64,000 bases of DNA from CAVRJC01 sp963721435 (GCA_963721435.1 CAVRJC010000005.1:248001-312000), one strand, 5' to 3'; counted from the first letter of the stretch, positions 8,588 through 17,448 are shown. The notes: generated by a model from the letters alone, not told the origin. Numbers and translations: made by a program.

Positions 8588-8967
8588 TCGGTCTCGACCA
8601 GCGCCCGGTACCCGGCCGCGTCGAGCAACCCGGCGATCTCTGCACTGTCGGCCATCTCGATCACCAGGATCCAGCCCCGGCCGTACGGGTCCTGGTTCAC
8701 CAGCTCGGGCTCGTCGACCAGCGAGGGGTTCACCTCGACCACGGTTCCCGTGAGCGGCGCGTAGATCTCCGACACCGACTTCGTCGACTCCACCTCGGCG
8801 CAGCTCGCGTGGGCCAGCACCTCGAGCCCGACGTCGGGCAGCTGCACGTACACGACGTCGCCGAGCGCCTGCTGGGCGAAGTCGGTGATCCCGACTCGCG
8901 CCCGGGTGCCCTCGACCGCCACCCACTCGTGCTCCGCGCTGTACGACAACCCGTCCGGGAATTCCAT
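8584..8967 (-). CDS. gcvH: Glycine cleavage system H-protein
   Basis: 127-residue lipoyl carrier that shuttles the aminomethyl group between P-, T- and L-proteins. The lipoylation site is Lys63 in VESTKSVSEIYAP. The N-terminal EHEW motif and the C-terminal GWILVIEM segment are typical. It is separated from gcvT/gcvP by the hpt-ftsR-garA-nuclease block, as in mycobacteria. A 13-bp inverted repeat lies 32 bases before the start codon and a short tandem repeat covers the stop. Confidence 0.97.
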   Translation of the reverse strand: MEFPDGLSYSAEHEWVAVEGTRARVGITDFAQQALGDVVYVQLPDVGLEVLAHASCAEVESTKSVSEIYAPLTGTVVEVNPSLVDEPELVNQDPYGRGWILVIEMADSAEIAGLLDAAGYRALVETD

Positions 8968-8998
8968 GGGCGGCAGGCTACACAGACCATCTGCCCCG

Positions 8999-9050
8999 CG
9001 AGCATCCGTCGCTCGAGGCGCACATGCGGGCCTCCGCCGACGGATGCTCG
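8999..9050. promoter_or_regulatory. 13-bp perfect inverted repeat upstream of gcvH
   Basis: CGAGCATCCGTCG (8999-9011) and CGACGGATGCTCG (9038-9050) pair perfectly around a 26-base loop. The element fills the gap between the manC-like stop (9077) and the gcvH start (8967). There is no T-run, so it could be an operator, an mRNA hairpin, or a terminator of the upstream gene. Confidence 0.5.
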
Positions 9051-9076
9051 GCGTGCGGTCCTCTGGTCAACCGCCG

Positions 9077-11563
9077 CTACCGCAAGCTCTCGCGGATGCG
9101 TTGGGCCCATTCCTGGGCGAGGCGGCGGGACTCGACGTCGTTGTCGGCCTCGGCCCACACGTGGGTCAGCGCCTCTTCGGGGTCCGGCAGCACGAGCGCC
9201 CACCGGCCCTGGGTGACGAACTTGACGCCGTCGATGAGGACGACCTCGGCGTTGGTGGTGCGCTGCATGATCTCCCGCATCACCGTGCCCTTGCGCTCCC
9301 ACGGCGTGACCACGGTCTCGTGCACCACGTGGGTCACCGGCAGCGCCCCGACCACCGACGACAACGGTCGGTCGACGACCGCGAGCAGGTCGAGGAGCTT
9401 GGCCAGCGTGATCGCGGCGTCGTACGCGGGCATGAAGTCGGGCCACATGCACCCGCCGTCGGCGCTGCCCGCGAACGTGGCACCGGCGGCCGCCGCCTCG
9501 GTGAGGCCGTCACCCCAGACCCGGGTGCGCACCACCGAGCCCCGCTCCCCCACGAGGCCGTCGACCGCCTGGGTGACGTTCACCGGCACCGCGATGCGCG
9601 GCTCGTCGACGACCTCGCTCACGAGCGAGACCATCGAGAGCAACACCTGCTCGGGCTCGAGCACGCGACCGGCGTCGTCGACCACCGTGCCGAACTCGCC
9701 GTCGGGATCGATCACGAACCCGAGGTCACTCCCCGACGCGCGTACGAGCTCGGCCACACGCGCGACGTTCGCGGTGTGGGTCTCGACGAACTCCGACGCC
9801 GACGCGGTGCTCGCGAACGGGTTCACCGCGAGCACTTCCGCGCCGAGCGACGTCAGCAGGCTGGGCATCACGATCGACACCGCGCCGAACGAATAGTCGA
9901 GCACGATCTTGAACCCACGCTCGCGCACCTTCTCGACGTCGACCGAGCGCTCCATGGCCGCGGTGTAGAACTCGAGCGTGCGCGGCGGGAACACGATGTC
10001 GCCGATCTCGCCACCGAACGCGCGCCGGTAGTCCTCGCGGGAGAGCAACCGCTCGACCTTGCGTTGCGTCGAGGCGTCGATGTCGCTGCCGCCGCGCCCG
10101 AGGAACCGGATCTCCACCGTGTCGGGGTCGCCGGGCGCGAGCCGCACGGTGATGCCGCCCTGCGACCGGCTGTTGCGCACCTGGAACCGGGTGAGCGGCA
10201 CCGTGGCCAGCTCGAGGTCTTCCACGCTCACACCCGTGAGGTTGAGCGCGCCGATCATCGCCCGCTTGAGCGCGCGCCCGATGCGGCTGGTGTCGCGGCT
10301 CGCGGTGACAGTGGACCCCTTCGGCAGCGACGTGCCGTAGGCCATGGCCACCCGCACCGCGATCTCGGGCGTGATGTCGACGTTGGCCAGCCCGCGCACG
10401 CCGCGCCGGCCGAACAGCGTGCGAGCGCCGCGGCTCTCCCACACGATCGACGACGTGACGATGGCGCCCGACTCGACCGTCTTGAACGGGTAGACCTTGA
10501 CGTTCGGGTTGATGACCGCGTTGGCGCCGATGAAGCACTCGTCGCCGACCACCGTGCCGTCTTCCACGCGCACGTGGGCCCGCAGGTCGGTGTTGCGACC
10601 GATCACGCAGCCGCGCAGGTTGGTGGACGGGCCGACGTACACGTGGTCCATGCACACCGCGCGCTCGAGGAACGCATCGGACTTCACGATCACGTCGGTG
10701 CCGAGCACGGTATAGGGCCGCAGCGTCGCACCCGCCTCGATGCGGCAGCTGTCGCCGATCACGACCGGCCCTTCGACCTTCGCCTCGGGGCTGATCTCGA
10801 CGTCACTGCCGATCCACTGCTGGTCACCGAGCCGGAAGCCGTCGATGTCGACCTTGACCCGGCCGTCGAGGACGTCGGCGTGCGCGCGGATGTACGCGTC
10901 GAGCGTGCCGACGTCCTCCCAGTAGTCGTCGGTGACATGCCCGTGCAGCGTGTGGCCGCGAGCCAGCAACGCTGGGAACACGTCGCCGGAGAAGTCGACG
11001 ACTTCGCCCTCGGGGATGAAGTCGAACACTTCGGGCTCGACGACGTAGATCCCGGTGTTGATCGTGTCCGAGAACACCTGGCCCCACGTGGGCTTCTCGA
11101 GGAACCGCTCGATGGTGCCGTCGGGCCGTGTGATCACGATGCCGAACTCGAGCGGGTTCTCGACGTGCTTGAGCGCGATCGACGCCGCCGCACCGGCGTC
11201 ACGGTGGGCCTTGACCAACGCGGTGAGGTCGAGGTCGGTGAGCACGTCGCCGGAGATCACGAGGAACGTGTCGTCGAGCTCGGCCGACGCGTTGCGAACC
11301 GAGCCCGCGGTGCCGAGCGGTGAGTCTTCAGTGGCGTACCGCATGGTCACGCCGAAGTCGGAGCCGTCGCCGAAGTAGTCGCGGATCTGGTTGGCGAGGA
11401 ACGCAACCGTCACCACGATGTCGTCGAAGCCGTGCTGCGCGAGCAGGTTGACGATGTGCTCGAGCATCGGCTTGTTGGCGATCGGCATCATCGGCTTCGG
11501 CGTGTTGCTCGTGAGCGGCCGCAGGCGCGTGCCCTCACCGCCCGCCAGGATCACCGTCTTCAT
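9077..11563 (-). CDS. Fused mannose-1-phosphate guanylyltransferase / phosphomannomutase-like protein
   Basis: 828 residues, three parts. Residues 1-235 are a sugar-phosphate nucleotidyltransferase (LAGGEGTRLRPLT signature, VISGDVLTD metal Asp, FLEKP). Residues about 245-370 are a left-handed beta-helix of hexapeptide repeats. The remainder is a phosphohexomutase with the phosphoserine loop TASRDTSR (Ser422). The usual metal-binding DGDxDR loop is replaced by a DPDGE-type loop near residue 615, so mutase activity is uncertain. Such fusions are known in cyanobacteria and actinobacteria as putative GDP-mannose or glucose-1-phosphate enzymes. The start overlaps the pgsA stop by four bases. Confidence 0.88.
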   Translation of the reverse strand: MKTVILAGGEGTRLRPLTSNTPKPMMPIANKPMLEHIVNLLAQHGFDDIVVTVAFLANQIRDYFGDGSDFGVTMRYATEDSPLGTAGSVRNASAELDDTFLVISGDVLTDLDLTALVKAHRDAGAAASIALKHVENPLEFGIVITRPDGTIERFLEKPTWGQVFSDTINTGIYVVEPEVFDFIPEGEVVDFSGDVFPALLARGHTLHGHVTDDYWEDVGTLDAYIRAHADVLDGRVKVDIDGFRLGDQQWIGSDVEISPEAKVEGPVVIGDSCRIEAGATLRPYTVLGTDVIVKSDAFLERAVCMDHVYVGPSTNLRGCVIGRNTDLRAHVRVEDGTVVGDECFIGANAVINPNVKVYPFKTVESGAIVTSSIVWESRGARTLFGRRGVRGLANVDITPEIAVRVAMAYGTSLPKGSTVTASRDTSRIGRALKRAMIGALNLTGVSVEDLELATVPLTRFQVRNSRSQGGITVRLAPGDPDTVEIRFLGRGGSDIDASTQRKVERLLSREDYRRAFGGEIGDIVFPPRTLEFYTAAMERSVDVEKVRERGFKIVLDYSFGAVSIVMPSLLTSLGAEVLAVNPFASTASASEFVETHTANVARVAELVRASGSDLGFVIDPDGEFGTVVDDAGRVLEPEQVLLSMVSLVSEVVDEPRIAVPVNVTQAVDGLVGERGSVVRTRVWGDGLTEAAAAGATFAGSADGGCMWPDFMPAYDAAITLAKLLDLLAVVDRPLSSVVGALPVTHVVHETVVTPWERKGTVMREIMQRTTNAEVVLIDGVKFVTQGRWALVLPDPEEALTHVWAEADNDVESRRLAQEWAQRIRESLR

Positions 11564-12177
11564 CGCGTCACGCTCCCTGCCGCAAGACCTGACGTCCGCT
11601 CCCTACCCTCTCGGCCCTCGCGCAACGCCTGCCGGGCCAGTGGGATGTAGGCCAGCGCGGCGAAGTAGCTGAACGCGATCCCGCTCACCGTGAAGATCCA
11701 CGCGCCCACGATGGCGACGTCGTGCACCGGCCCACTCGTGGCGTCGGCGATCAGGAACATCGGGAACGCGAACATCAGGGCGAGGGTGCCCGCCTTGCCC
11801 GACCACTGCACGTCGATGCGCCGTGCGCCCTTGGCTGCGAGCACGACCACCGCGACGCTGATGGCGGCCTCCCGCGCCAGCACGATCACGCCGACCACGA
11901 CGGGCACGCTGCCATCGATCAGGAGGGCGATGCCGGCGGTGATGAGCAACACCCGGTCGGCGACGGGGTCGAGGATCTTCCCGAGCTCGCTGCCCTGGTC
12001 GAAGTGCCGCGCGATCCAGCCGTCGACCCAGTCGGAGGCGCCCAGCACCGCGAGCAGCACTCCGGCCGCGATCTGCTCTCCGCCGGCCAGCAGCCAGACG
12101 AAGATCGGCGCGCACAGCAGCCGACCGAGCGAGATGACATTCGGGAGCGTGACGATTCGCGAGTCGCGCCCAGGCAT
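11560..12177 (-). CDS. pgsA: CDP-alcohol phosphatidyltransferase, probable phosphatidylglycerophosphate synthase
   Basis: 205-residue membrane enzyme with several hydrophobic helices. The complete signature DG-x2-AR-x8-G-x3-D-x3-D is read in SDWVDGWIARHFDQGSELGK and the following ILDPVADR. The family condenses CDP-diacylglycerol with glycerol-3-phosphate or another alcohol; the exact acceptor cannot be read from sequence. It overlaps the downstream manC-like gene by four bases. In mycobacteria pgsA2 (Rv1822) also lies just upstream of the gcvH-garA region, which supports orthology. Confidence 0.9.
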   Translation of the reverse strand: MPGRDSRIVTLPNVISLGRLLCAPIFVWLLAGGEQIAAGVLLAVLGASDWVDGWIARHFDQGSELGKILDPVADRVLLITAGIALLIDGSVPVVVGVIVLAREAAISVAVVVLAAKGARRIDVQWSGKAGTLALMFAFPMFLIADATSGPVHDVAIVGAWIFTVSGIAFSYFAALAYIPLARQALREGREGRERTSGLAAGSVTR

Positions 12178-12216
12178 GCCCCAACTGTACGCGTCTCCCT
12201 CCAGAAGGATTTGGCC

Positions 12217-12960
12217 TCAGAGGAGACCGGCGTACACACCCCCGTCGACCTGGAGCGCGGCCCCGGTGATGAAGCGGGCGGGATCCGAGCACAGGAACGC
12301 CGCCACCTGCCCGAAATCGACCGGGCGCCCCATCGTGCCGGCGGCGATGGCGGCGGCGATCGCATCGGGATCGGGGTTGACCCCCCGCACCCGCTCCGTG
12401 TCGTGGAACCCCGGCAGGATCGAGTTCACGGTGACGCCACTCCCGACGATCTCGCGCGCCAGGGTCTTGAGGAACCCGGTGAGGCCCGCACGCGCGGTGT
12501 TGGAGAGGATCAGGTGCGCGATCGGCTGCTTCACCGCGATCGACGTGATCGCGAGGATCCGGCCCCAACCGGCTTCCTGCATCGCCGGGACCGCCTCGCT
12601 GCACATCGCGATCGCGCTCAGGCAGTTGAGCTCCAATGCCCTGCGGTACTCGCTTCGATCGGTGCTGGCGAAGTTGCCGGGGGGCGGGCCGCCGCCATTG
12701 GTGACGAGGATGTCGAGACCGCCCAGCGCCTCGCGCGCGGCCCGCACGAACGCGGCGCCGCCTTCCTCGGTGCTCACGTCGGCGACGAGCGGCACCGCCT
12801 TCGCTCCGATCTGCTCGGCGGCGGCGTCGATGCGGGCGCGGTCGCGACTGCAGATGGCGACGGTCACCCCGTTGTCGGCCAGCGCCGCCGCCGTGGCGAA
12901 GCCCAGGCCTTGTGACGACGCGGCGACTGCGGCGCGCCGACCGCTGATCCCGAGGTCCAT
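12217..12960 (-). CDS. Short-chain dehydrogenase/reductase with an altered active site
   Basis: 247-residue SDR with Rossmann motif variant AASSQGLG (usual TGxxxGxG), NGGG replacing NNAG, the active-site Ser in AITSIAV, and the C-terminal ALQVDGGVYAG. The position of the catalytic YxxxK reads LSNTARAG, so the canonical Tyr is absent and Lys is replaced by Arg or Ala, depending on alignment. A subgroup of FabG-like proteins with SNxxRAG is known. Substrate unknown. GGGAG lies before the ATG. It follows the xdhC-type gene and precedes pgsA. Confidence 0.85.
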   Translation of the reverse strand: MDLGISGRRAAVAASSQGLGFATAAALADNGVTVAICSRDRARIDAAAEQIGAKAVPLVADVSTEEGGAAFVRAAREALGGLDILVTNGGGPPPGNFASTDRSEYRRALELNCLSAIAMCSEAVPAMQEAGWGRILAITSIAVKQPIAHLILSNTARAGLTGFLKTLAREIVGSGVTVNSILPGFHDTERVRGVNPDPDAIAAAIAAGTMGRPVDFGQVAAFLCSDPARFITGAALQVDGGVYAGLL

Positions 12961-12988
12961 CGCAGTGCTCCCGTCGCTCGTGGCTGGT

Positions 12989-13028
12989 TCAGACGTTGGC
13001 CGGTCAGACGTTGGCCGGTCAGACGTGG
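12989..13028. repeat. 15-bp tandem repeat carrying the stop codon of the xdhC-type gene
   Basis: Two full copies and one partial copy of TCAGACGTTGGCCGG. On the minus strand each begins with a TGA after GTC, and the third copy supplies the actual stop (13019-13021). The repeat fills most of the gap to the SDR start. Confidence 0.85.
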
Positions 13029-13841
13029 ATGGAGCCGGTCGTGTCGCGCAGCGAGCGCGCGTCGCGTCCGGTGCGGGCGGAGATGATCTCCGCGCAGATC
13101 GCGATCGCAGTCTCCTCCGGCGTACGCGCGCCGATGTCGAGCCCGATCGGTGCCATCACCCGTTGGAGCTGCTCGTCGGTGACGCCCGCCTCGTGGAGGC
13201 GCTCGACCCGTCGCGCGTGTGTGCGCCGGGATCCCATCGCGCCGAGATAGCCGACGCCGGTCGCCAGCGCACCGACGATCGCGGGTACGTCGAACTTCGC
13301 GTCGTGCGTGAGCACACAGACTGCGTCGTGACCGCCGAGGCGGTCGCCGACCTTCGCGAGGTAGCGATCCGGCCAGTCGTTCACGACTTCGTCAGCCATG
13401 GGGAATCGCTTGACCGTGGCGAAGACCGGGCGCGCGTCGCACACCACCACGTGGTAGCCGAGCACCTTCGCGACCTTGGCCAGCGCCGCGGTGAAGTCGA
13501 CCGCGCCGAAGATCACCATGCGCGGCGGCGGGGAGAACGACTCGATGAACACCGACACTTCGTCTTCACGCGCTTCGCCGTGCACGCCGTAGTGCCGTAC
13601 CGACGTGAGGCCGGCGTCGAGCTCGCCGAGCGCATCGCGCGCGACCACGCGGTCGAGGTCGGGATCGCCGAGCGTCCCCGACACCGTCGGGTGCAGCCGG
13701 ATTCGCCGCCGGTCGCACGAGCAGCTTCGCGCCGAGATTCGGGCCTGCGGTGACGGTCGCGAGCACGACGGGCACGTCGTCGCGCAGCGCGTCACGCAGC
13801 GCGTCGAACACCGGGGTCTCGGAAGTAGAAGCGGCGGACAT
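13019..13841 (-). CDS. XdhC/CoxF-type molybdenum cofactor maturation protein, frameshifted
   Basis: An N-terminal XdhC/CoxI domain starts at ATG 13841 (MSAASTSETPVFDALRDAL, then GPNLGAKLLVRP). A frame change between about 13680 and 13720 leads to GTLGDPDLDRVVARDALGEL. The Rossmann C-terminal domain follows (RMVIFGAVDFTAAL, CDARPVFATVKRFP, LTHDAKFDVP, YLGAMGSRRT). XdhC proteins bind and sulfurate the molybdenum cofactor and insert it into xanthine or CO dehydrogenase-type enzymes. One indel would restore a single protein of about 273 residues. Part of the xdhC-xdhC-VWA-MoxR set. Confidence 0.85.
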
Positions 13842-13848
13842 CAGCGCG

Positions 13849-14166
13849 CTACCAGTCCAGTGGTTCGAGGAAGAGGTGGATGGTGCCACCGCACGTGAGC
13901 CCGACCGCGAACGCCTCGTCGTCGGAGTACCCGAAGGTCACGACGCCCTTCTCGCGCGTCCCTCCGAGCACTTCGAGCGCGGCTTCGACCACTGCGCCTT
14001 CGACACAACCGCCCGACACCGAGCCCGCGACCTCACCGTCGTCGCTCACTGCCATCGTCGCTCCGGGATCGCGCGGGCCCGAGCCTTCGAGCGCGACGAC
14101 GCGCGCGATCGCGACGCGGTGGCCGGCACTCCGCCACCGTTCGATGTCGTCCAACACTTCCTTCAT
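13849..14166 (-). CDS. XdhC/CoxI N-terminal-domain protein
   Basis: 105 residues from ATG 14166, chosen because GGGAG lies at ideal distance. The frame is open further upstream, but that stretch is AT-richer and shows no conservation. It contains the XdhC_CoxI signature: ALEGSGPRDPGATMAVSDDG, GSVSGGCVEGAVVEAA, then LTCGGTIHLFLEPL with the conserved CGG. It lacks the Rossmann domain, which the next gene supplies. In cox and xdh operons paired short and long XdhC proteins often occur together as CoxF and CoxI. Confidence 0.85.
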   Translation of the reverse strand: MKEVLDDIERWRSAGHRVAIARVVALEGSGPRDPGATMAVSDDGEVAGSVSGGCVEGAVVEAALEVLGGTREKGVVTFGYSDDEAFAVGLTCGGTIHLFLEPLDW

Positions 14167-14318
14167 CGCGAACTCCCAATTCTCGATTCGCTCACGGCTC
14201 CCTGCTCCTTCGGCGCTTGCGGCAGCTTCGGCCTTCGCCTTCTCTCTGGTTCGCTCAAGGCTCCCAGTTCCTTCAATTCTTCGAGGGGTTTGCGGGGTCC
14301 GCCTTTCGCAAACGACGC
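14167..14318 (-). other. AT-richer spacer with an imperfect direct repeat
   Basis: The stretch between the VWA gene and the xdhC-type gene is lower in GC than its surroundings. It holds two imperfect copies of TTCGCTCACGGCTCCCTG about 60 bases apart (near 14188 and 14249). No convincing promoter is seen. Confidence 0.4.
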
Positions 14319-15461
14319 TCATGATCGTGCGACCACGTCGACGAGCTCTTCGAGCGATGCGAGCGAGTGGCCTTCGACGAACTCGTCAACGTACGGCAGG
14401 GCGGCTGCCATTCCTCGGGCGAGCGGCGCGAAGCCGGGCGACGCCTTGAGCGGGTTCACCCAGATGATCTTGCGGGTGACGCGGTGCAACCGGGCCATCT
14501 GCGCGCCGAGCACCTCGGGATCGCCGCGGTCCCAGCCGTCGGAGAGGATCACGACCACCGCACCGCGGGCGAGCCCGCGAACACCCCATTCGTCGTTGAA
14601 CTGACGGAGACCCTCGCCGAGTCGGGTCCCACCCGACCAGTCGACGACGCGGCGGGCGGCGGCGGTGAGCGCGGCATCGGGGTCGCGCGTCGAGAGATCG
14701 CGCGTCAAGCGCGTGAGTCGCGTCCCCAACGCGAATGCCTCGACCCGACCGCGACCGACCACCGCGGCGTGCAGGAACCGCAACAACGCGCGGGAGTACG
14801 CCTCCATGGAGCCGCTCACGTCGCAGAGGAGGATCAGCCGCCGGGGCCGCTCTCCCGGCTCCACGAACGCACGGTTGATCGGCTCGCCGCCGGCACGCAG
14901 CGCGCGCCGGACCGTGCGGCGGAGATCGGGCGGGCCCGAGCGGTGACGGCTCGGCCGCATCCGCCGAGATCGGCGCACCGCGCCGTGCAGCCGCAGCTCG
15001 CTCATCAACCGGCGCGCCTCCGCGAACTCCTCTGGCGTGTAGGTCGCGAAGTCGCGGTGCCGCAGCACCTCCGACGGGCTGTAGCGCACCGAGATCGTCG
15101 GTGTGTCGTCGCGCTCGCCCTCGTCACCACCTTCGGGCTCGTCCTCGCCCTCGGCGTCGAACGCGAGTACGAGCTCCTGCACCGGCGGCGCGGGGGTGAG
15201 CGACAGCGTGGTCGTGCGCTCCCACCACGCCGCGAACGCGCGGTCGTACACGCCGATGTCCTCGGGGCGTCGCACCAGCGTCGCCTGCCCCGCCCAGTAG
15301 ACCGAGTCGCGGCGTTGCACGCCGACCACGGCCAGGGCCTGTGCGAACGCGATCGTGCTACCGACGGGGACGTCGAGGCCCGCAGCGCGGAGCAAGCGCG
15401 CGAAGCCGACCGCGGCACGCTCGAGGCCCGCGGCCTCCGCGTCGACGATCAGGTCAGGCAC
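14319..15461 (-). CDS. coxE: CoxE-like VWA-domain protein
   Basis: 380 residues. The C-terminal von Willebrand A domain has the MIDAS motif DVSGS at 214-218, a second metal ligand Thr region (GGTRLGEGL) and the SDGWDRG motif. The N-terminal half is helical with an acidic insertion near residues 103-120. CoxE works with the MoxR ATPase CoxD to mature the CO dehydrogenase active site or related molybdoenzymes. It overlaps the MoxR gene by eight bases, so the two are coupled. Part of a maturation cassette whose structural enzyme is not in the window. Confidence 0.88.
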   Translation of the reverse strand: MPDLIVDAEAAGLERAAVGFARLLRAAGLDVPVGSTIAFAQALAVVGVQRRDSVYWAGQATLVRRPEDIGVYDRAFAAWWERTTTLSLTPAPPVQELVLAFDAEGEDEPEGGDEGERDDTPTISVRYSPSEVLRHRDFATYTPEEFAEARRLMSELRLHGAVRRSRRMRPSRHRSGPPDLRRTVRRALRAGGEPINRAFVEPGERPRRLILLCDVSGSMEAYSRALLRFLHAAVVGRGRVEAFALGTRLTRLTRDLSTRDPDAALTAAARRVVDWSGGTRLGEGLRQFNDEWGVRGLARGAVVVILSDGWDRGDPEVLGAQMARLHRVTRKIIWVNPLKASPGFAPLARGMAAALPYVDEFVEGHSLASLEELVDVVARS

Positions 15462-16356
15462 TCCGCTCCAGCGCGGTGTGCACCAGCTGGTCGAGACCGT
15501 GCGCGCGCGTGCGCTCCTGATCCTCGCGGTACTTCAAGATCGTCCCGAGCGTGACATCGACGGTGTGCTCGTCGACGGCCGCGACGCCGAGCGCGTGGAG
15601 CGCCTGCGCCCAGTCGATCGTCTCGGCGACGCCCGGCGGCTTGTAGAGCTCGAGACCGCGCAGCGCTTCGACCATGGCGGCCACCTCGCGTGCCAGCGTC
15701 TCCGACACCTCCGGCGCGCGCACCCGCAGGATCGCGAGCTCGCGGTCGAAGTCGGGATGCGAGATCCAGTGGTAGAGGCACCGGCGCTTCAACGCATCGT
15801 GCACGTCGCGCGTGCGGTTCGACGTGACCACCACGATCGGCGGGACCGACGCACGGAACGTGCCGAGCTCGGGCACCGTGATCGCGTAGTCGGAGAGGAT
15901 CTCGAGGAGGAAGGCCTCGAACTCGTCGTCGGCGCGGTCGACCTCGTCGACGAGCAGGACCGGGGGCGCGACGCTCCCGAGTGCCTCGGCTTCGTAGCCG
16001 ATCGCGCGCAGCAGCGGGCGGCGCACGAGGAAGCGCTCGGAGTAGAGCTCGTCCTCGACGATCTCACCGCCGCCGGCCTCGATCGCCCGCAGGTGCAGCA
16101 GCTGGCGCGAGTAGTCCCACTCGTAGACGGCCTGCGCGGCGTCGATGCCCTCGTAGCACTGGAGCCGCACGAGCTCTCCGCCGGTCCAGCGCGCCAGCAC
16201 CTTCGCGACCTCGGTCTTGCCCACGCCCGCTTCGCCCTCGAGCAGCAGCGGTCGGTGCAGCCGCATCGACAGGAAGATCGCGGTCGCGAGCCCGTCGTCG
16301 GCCAGATAGTCGTGCTCCGCAAGCGCGGCGCGCACGTCGTCGACAGAATCCACCAT
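15454..16356 (-). CDS. coxD: MoxR-type AAA+ ATPase (CoxD-like)
   Basis: 300-residue AAA+ chaperone with Walker A GEAGVGKT (41-48), Walker B VLLVDEVDRAD near residue 135, sensor region VVVTSNRTRDV, and an arginine-finger segment LKRRCLYHWISHPD. CoxD of Oligotropha assists sulfur and copper insertion at the CODH active site. TAGACT, a possible -10 element, lies nine bases before the ATG, so transcription may start very close to the start codon. It heads the coxD-coxE-xdhC-xdhC series. Confidence 0.9.
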   Translation of the reverse strand: MVDSVDDVRAALAEHDYLADDGLATAIFLSMRLHRPLLLEGEAGVGKTEVAKVLARWTGGELVRLQCYEGIDAAQAVYEWDYSRQLLHLRAIEAGGGEIVEDELYSERFLVRRPLLRAIGYEAEALGSVAPPVLLVDEVDRADDEFEAFLLEILSDYAITVPELGTFRASVPPIVVVTSNRTRDVHDALKRRCLYHWISHPDFDRELAILRVRAPEVSETLAREVAAMVEALRGLELYKPPGVAETIDWAQALHALGVAAVDEHTVDVTLGTILKYREDQERTRAHGLDQLVHTALERSA

Positions 16357-16384
16357 GGAGCACCGAGTCTACGGGAGCGAAGAA

Positions 16385-17338
16385 TCAGGGCTGGATGATC
16401 ACCTTGATCGCCCCGGCGGCGCGGTTGCCGGCGGTGGCGAAGGCCTCCGGCGCGTCGTCGAGCCCGAACCGGTGCGTCACCAGCACCTCGGCGATCGTCG
16501 GGTTCGCCGCCAGCACGTCGACGGCGGCGTCGAACTCGCGCCGGCCGTCGTGGAGGCCATAGATCGACGACGGGACGATCGTCGCCTCCTTCGAGAGCAG
16601 GCCGAACCCGATCTGCACCGGGTCCCAGTACGTGGCCACGACCGCGAGCGTGCCGCCCGGCGCGAGCCGGTCGACGGCCTCGTCGACCGCGCTTTGCGTC
16701 CCTGCCGCGTCGACGACGACGGAGTACTCGTCGCTCAGTGTGAAGCTCGCGCCGAGGGCCTCGGCGGCCGCGCGCTGGGAGTCGTGACGCGCCATGACGT
16801 CGACCTGGTAGCCGCGGTGCTTCAGCACCGCGGTCATGGCGAGCCCGATGCTCCCCGCGCCGATCACGAGCACGGGGCCGTCGCCCTCGCTCGCACCGGT
16901 GAGCCCGGCGTTGTTCGCCGCGCGCACCACGACCGCAATCGGCTCGGTGAGCGCCGCGTTCTCGATCGGGACCTCGGGTGGCAGCACCGCGAGGCACGCG
17001 CGGTCGACGATCACCTCGTCGGCCAGGCCGCCGTCGATCGACACCCCGTGGAAGCGCTGCAACCACACGCGACAGCGTGCGGTCTGACCGATCAGGCACT
17101 GATCGCACACCCCGCACGGCACGTACGGCTGCACCGCGACGGGCGTGCCGTCGTCGAGCAGCCCGGCGAACTCGTGCCCGACCGTGCACGGGAGCCCCCA
17201 GCTCAACAGGTGGAGGTCGGAGCCGCAGATGCTGCACGACTTCACGTGCACCATCACCGGGTCGGTGGCGTACTCGGGCACCGTGGCCTCGGCAGTCGCG
17301 ACCCTGACTTCGCCGTCGACGAACCGCACTGCGCGCAT
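16385..17338 (-). CDS. Zinc-binding alcohol dehydrogenase family protein
   Basis: 317 residues from ATG 17338, preferred over an in-frame ATG 18 bases upstream because AGGGGG lies just before it. Medium-chain dehydrogenase: catalytic zinc ligands Cys (CSICGSD) and GHE (TVGHEFAG), structural zinc Cys cluster CGVCDQC...C, and the Rossmann motif GAGSIG. Alcohol or polyol substrates are likely but unknown. It ends 28 bases before the MoxR start and could be transcribed with the cassette. Confidence 0.88.
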   Translation of the reverse strand: MRAVRFVDGEVRVATAEATVPEYATDPVMVHVKSCSICGSDLHLLSWGLPCTVGHEFAGLLDDGTPVAVQPYVPCGVCDQCLIGQTARCRVWLQRFHGVSIDGGLADEVIVDRACLAVLPPEVPIENAALTEPIAVVVRAANNAGLTGASEGDGPVLVIGAGSIGLAMTAVLKHRGYQVDVMARHDSQRAAAEALGASFTLSDEYSVVVDAAGTQSAVDEAVDRLAPGGTLAVVATYWDPVQIGFGLLSKEATIVPSSIYGLHDGRREFDAAVDVLAANPTIAEVLVTHRFGLDDAPEAFATAGNRAAGAIKVIIQP

Positions 17339-17430
17339 CAGGCCCCCTGTTTTCATGGGTCGCTCGAGGGCTCAGCGGGCTCCGTGACTCGTTGCCCGCC
17401 TCGCTGCTTTCGCTCCCGGAGCGCACCACA

Positions 17431-17448
17431 CTATTGGGCCAACTATTG
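17431..17448. repeat. 12-bp tandem repeat covering the stop of the second ABC exporter gene
   Basis: CTATTGGGCCAA followed by CTATTG. On the minus strand both begin with CAATAG, so the TAG stop (17443-17445) is duplicated 12 bases further on. Confidence 0.7.
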
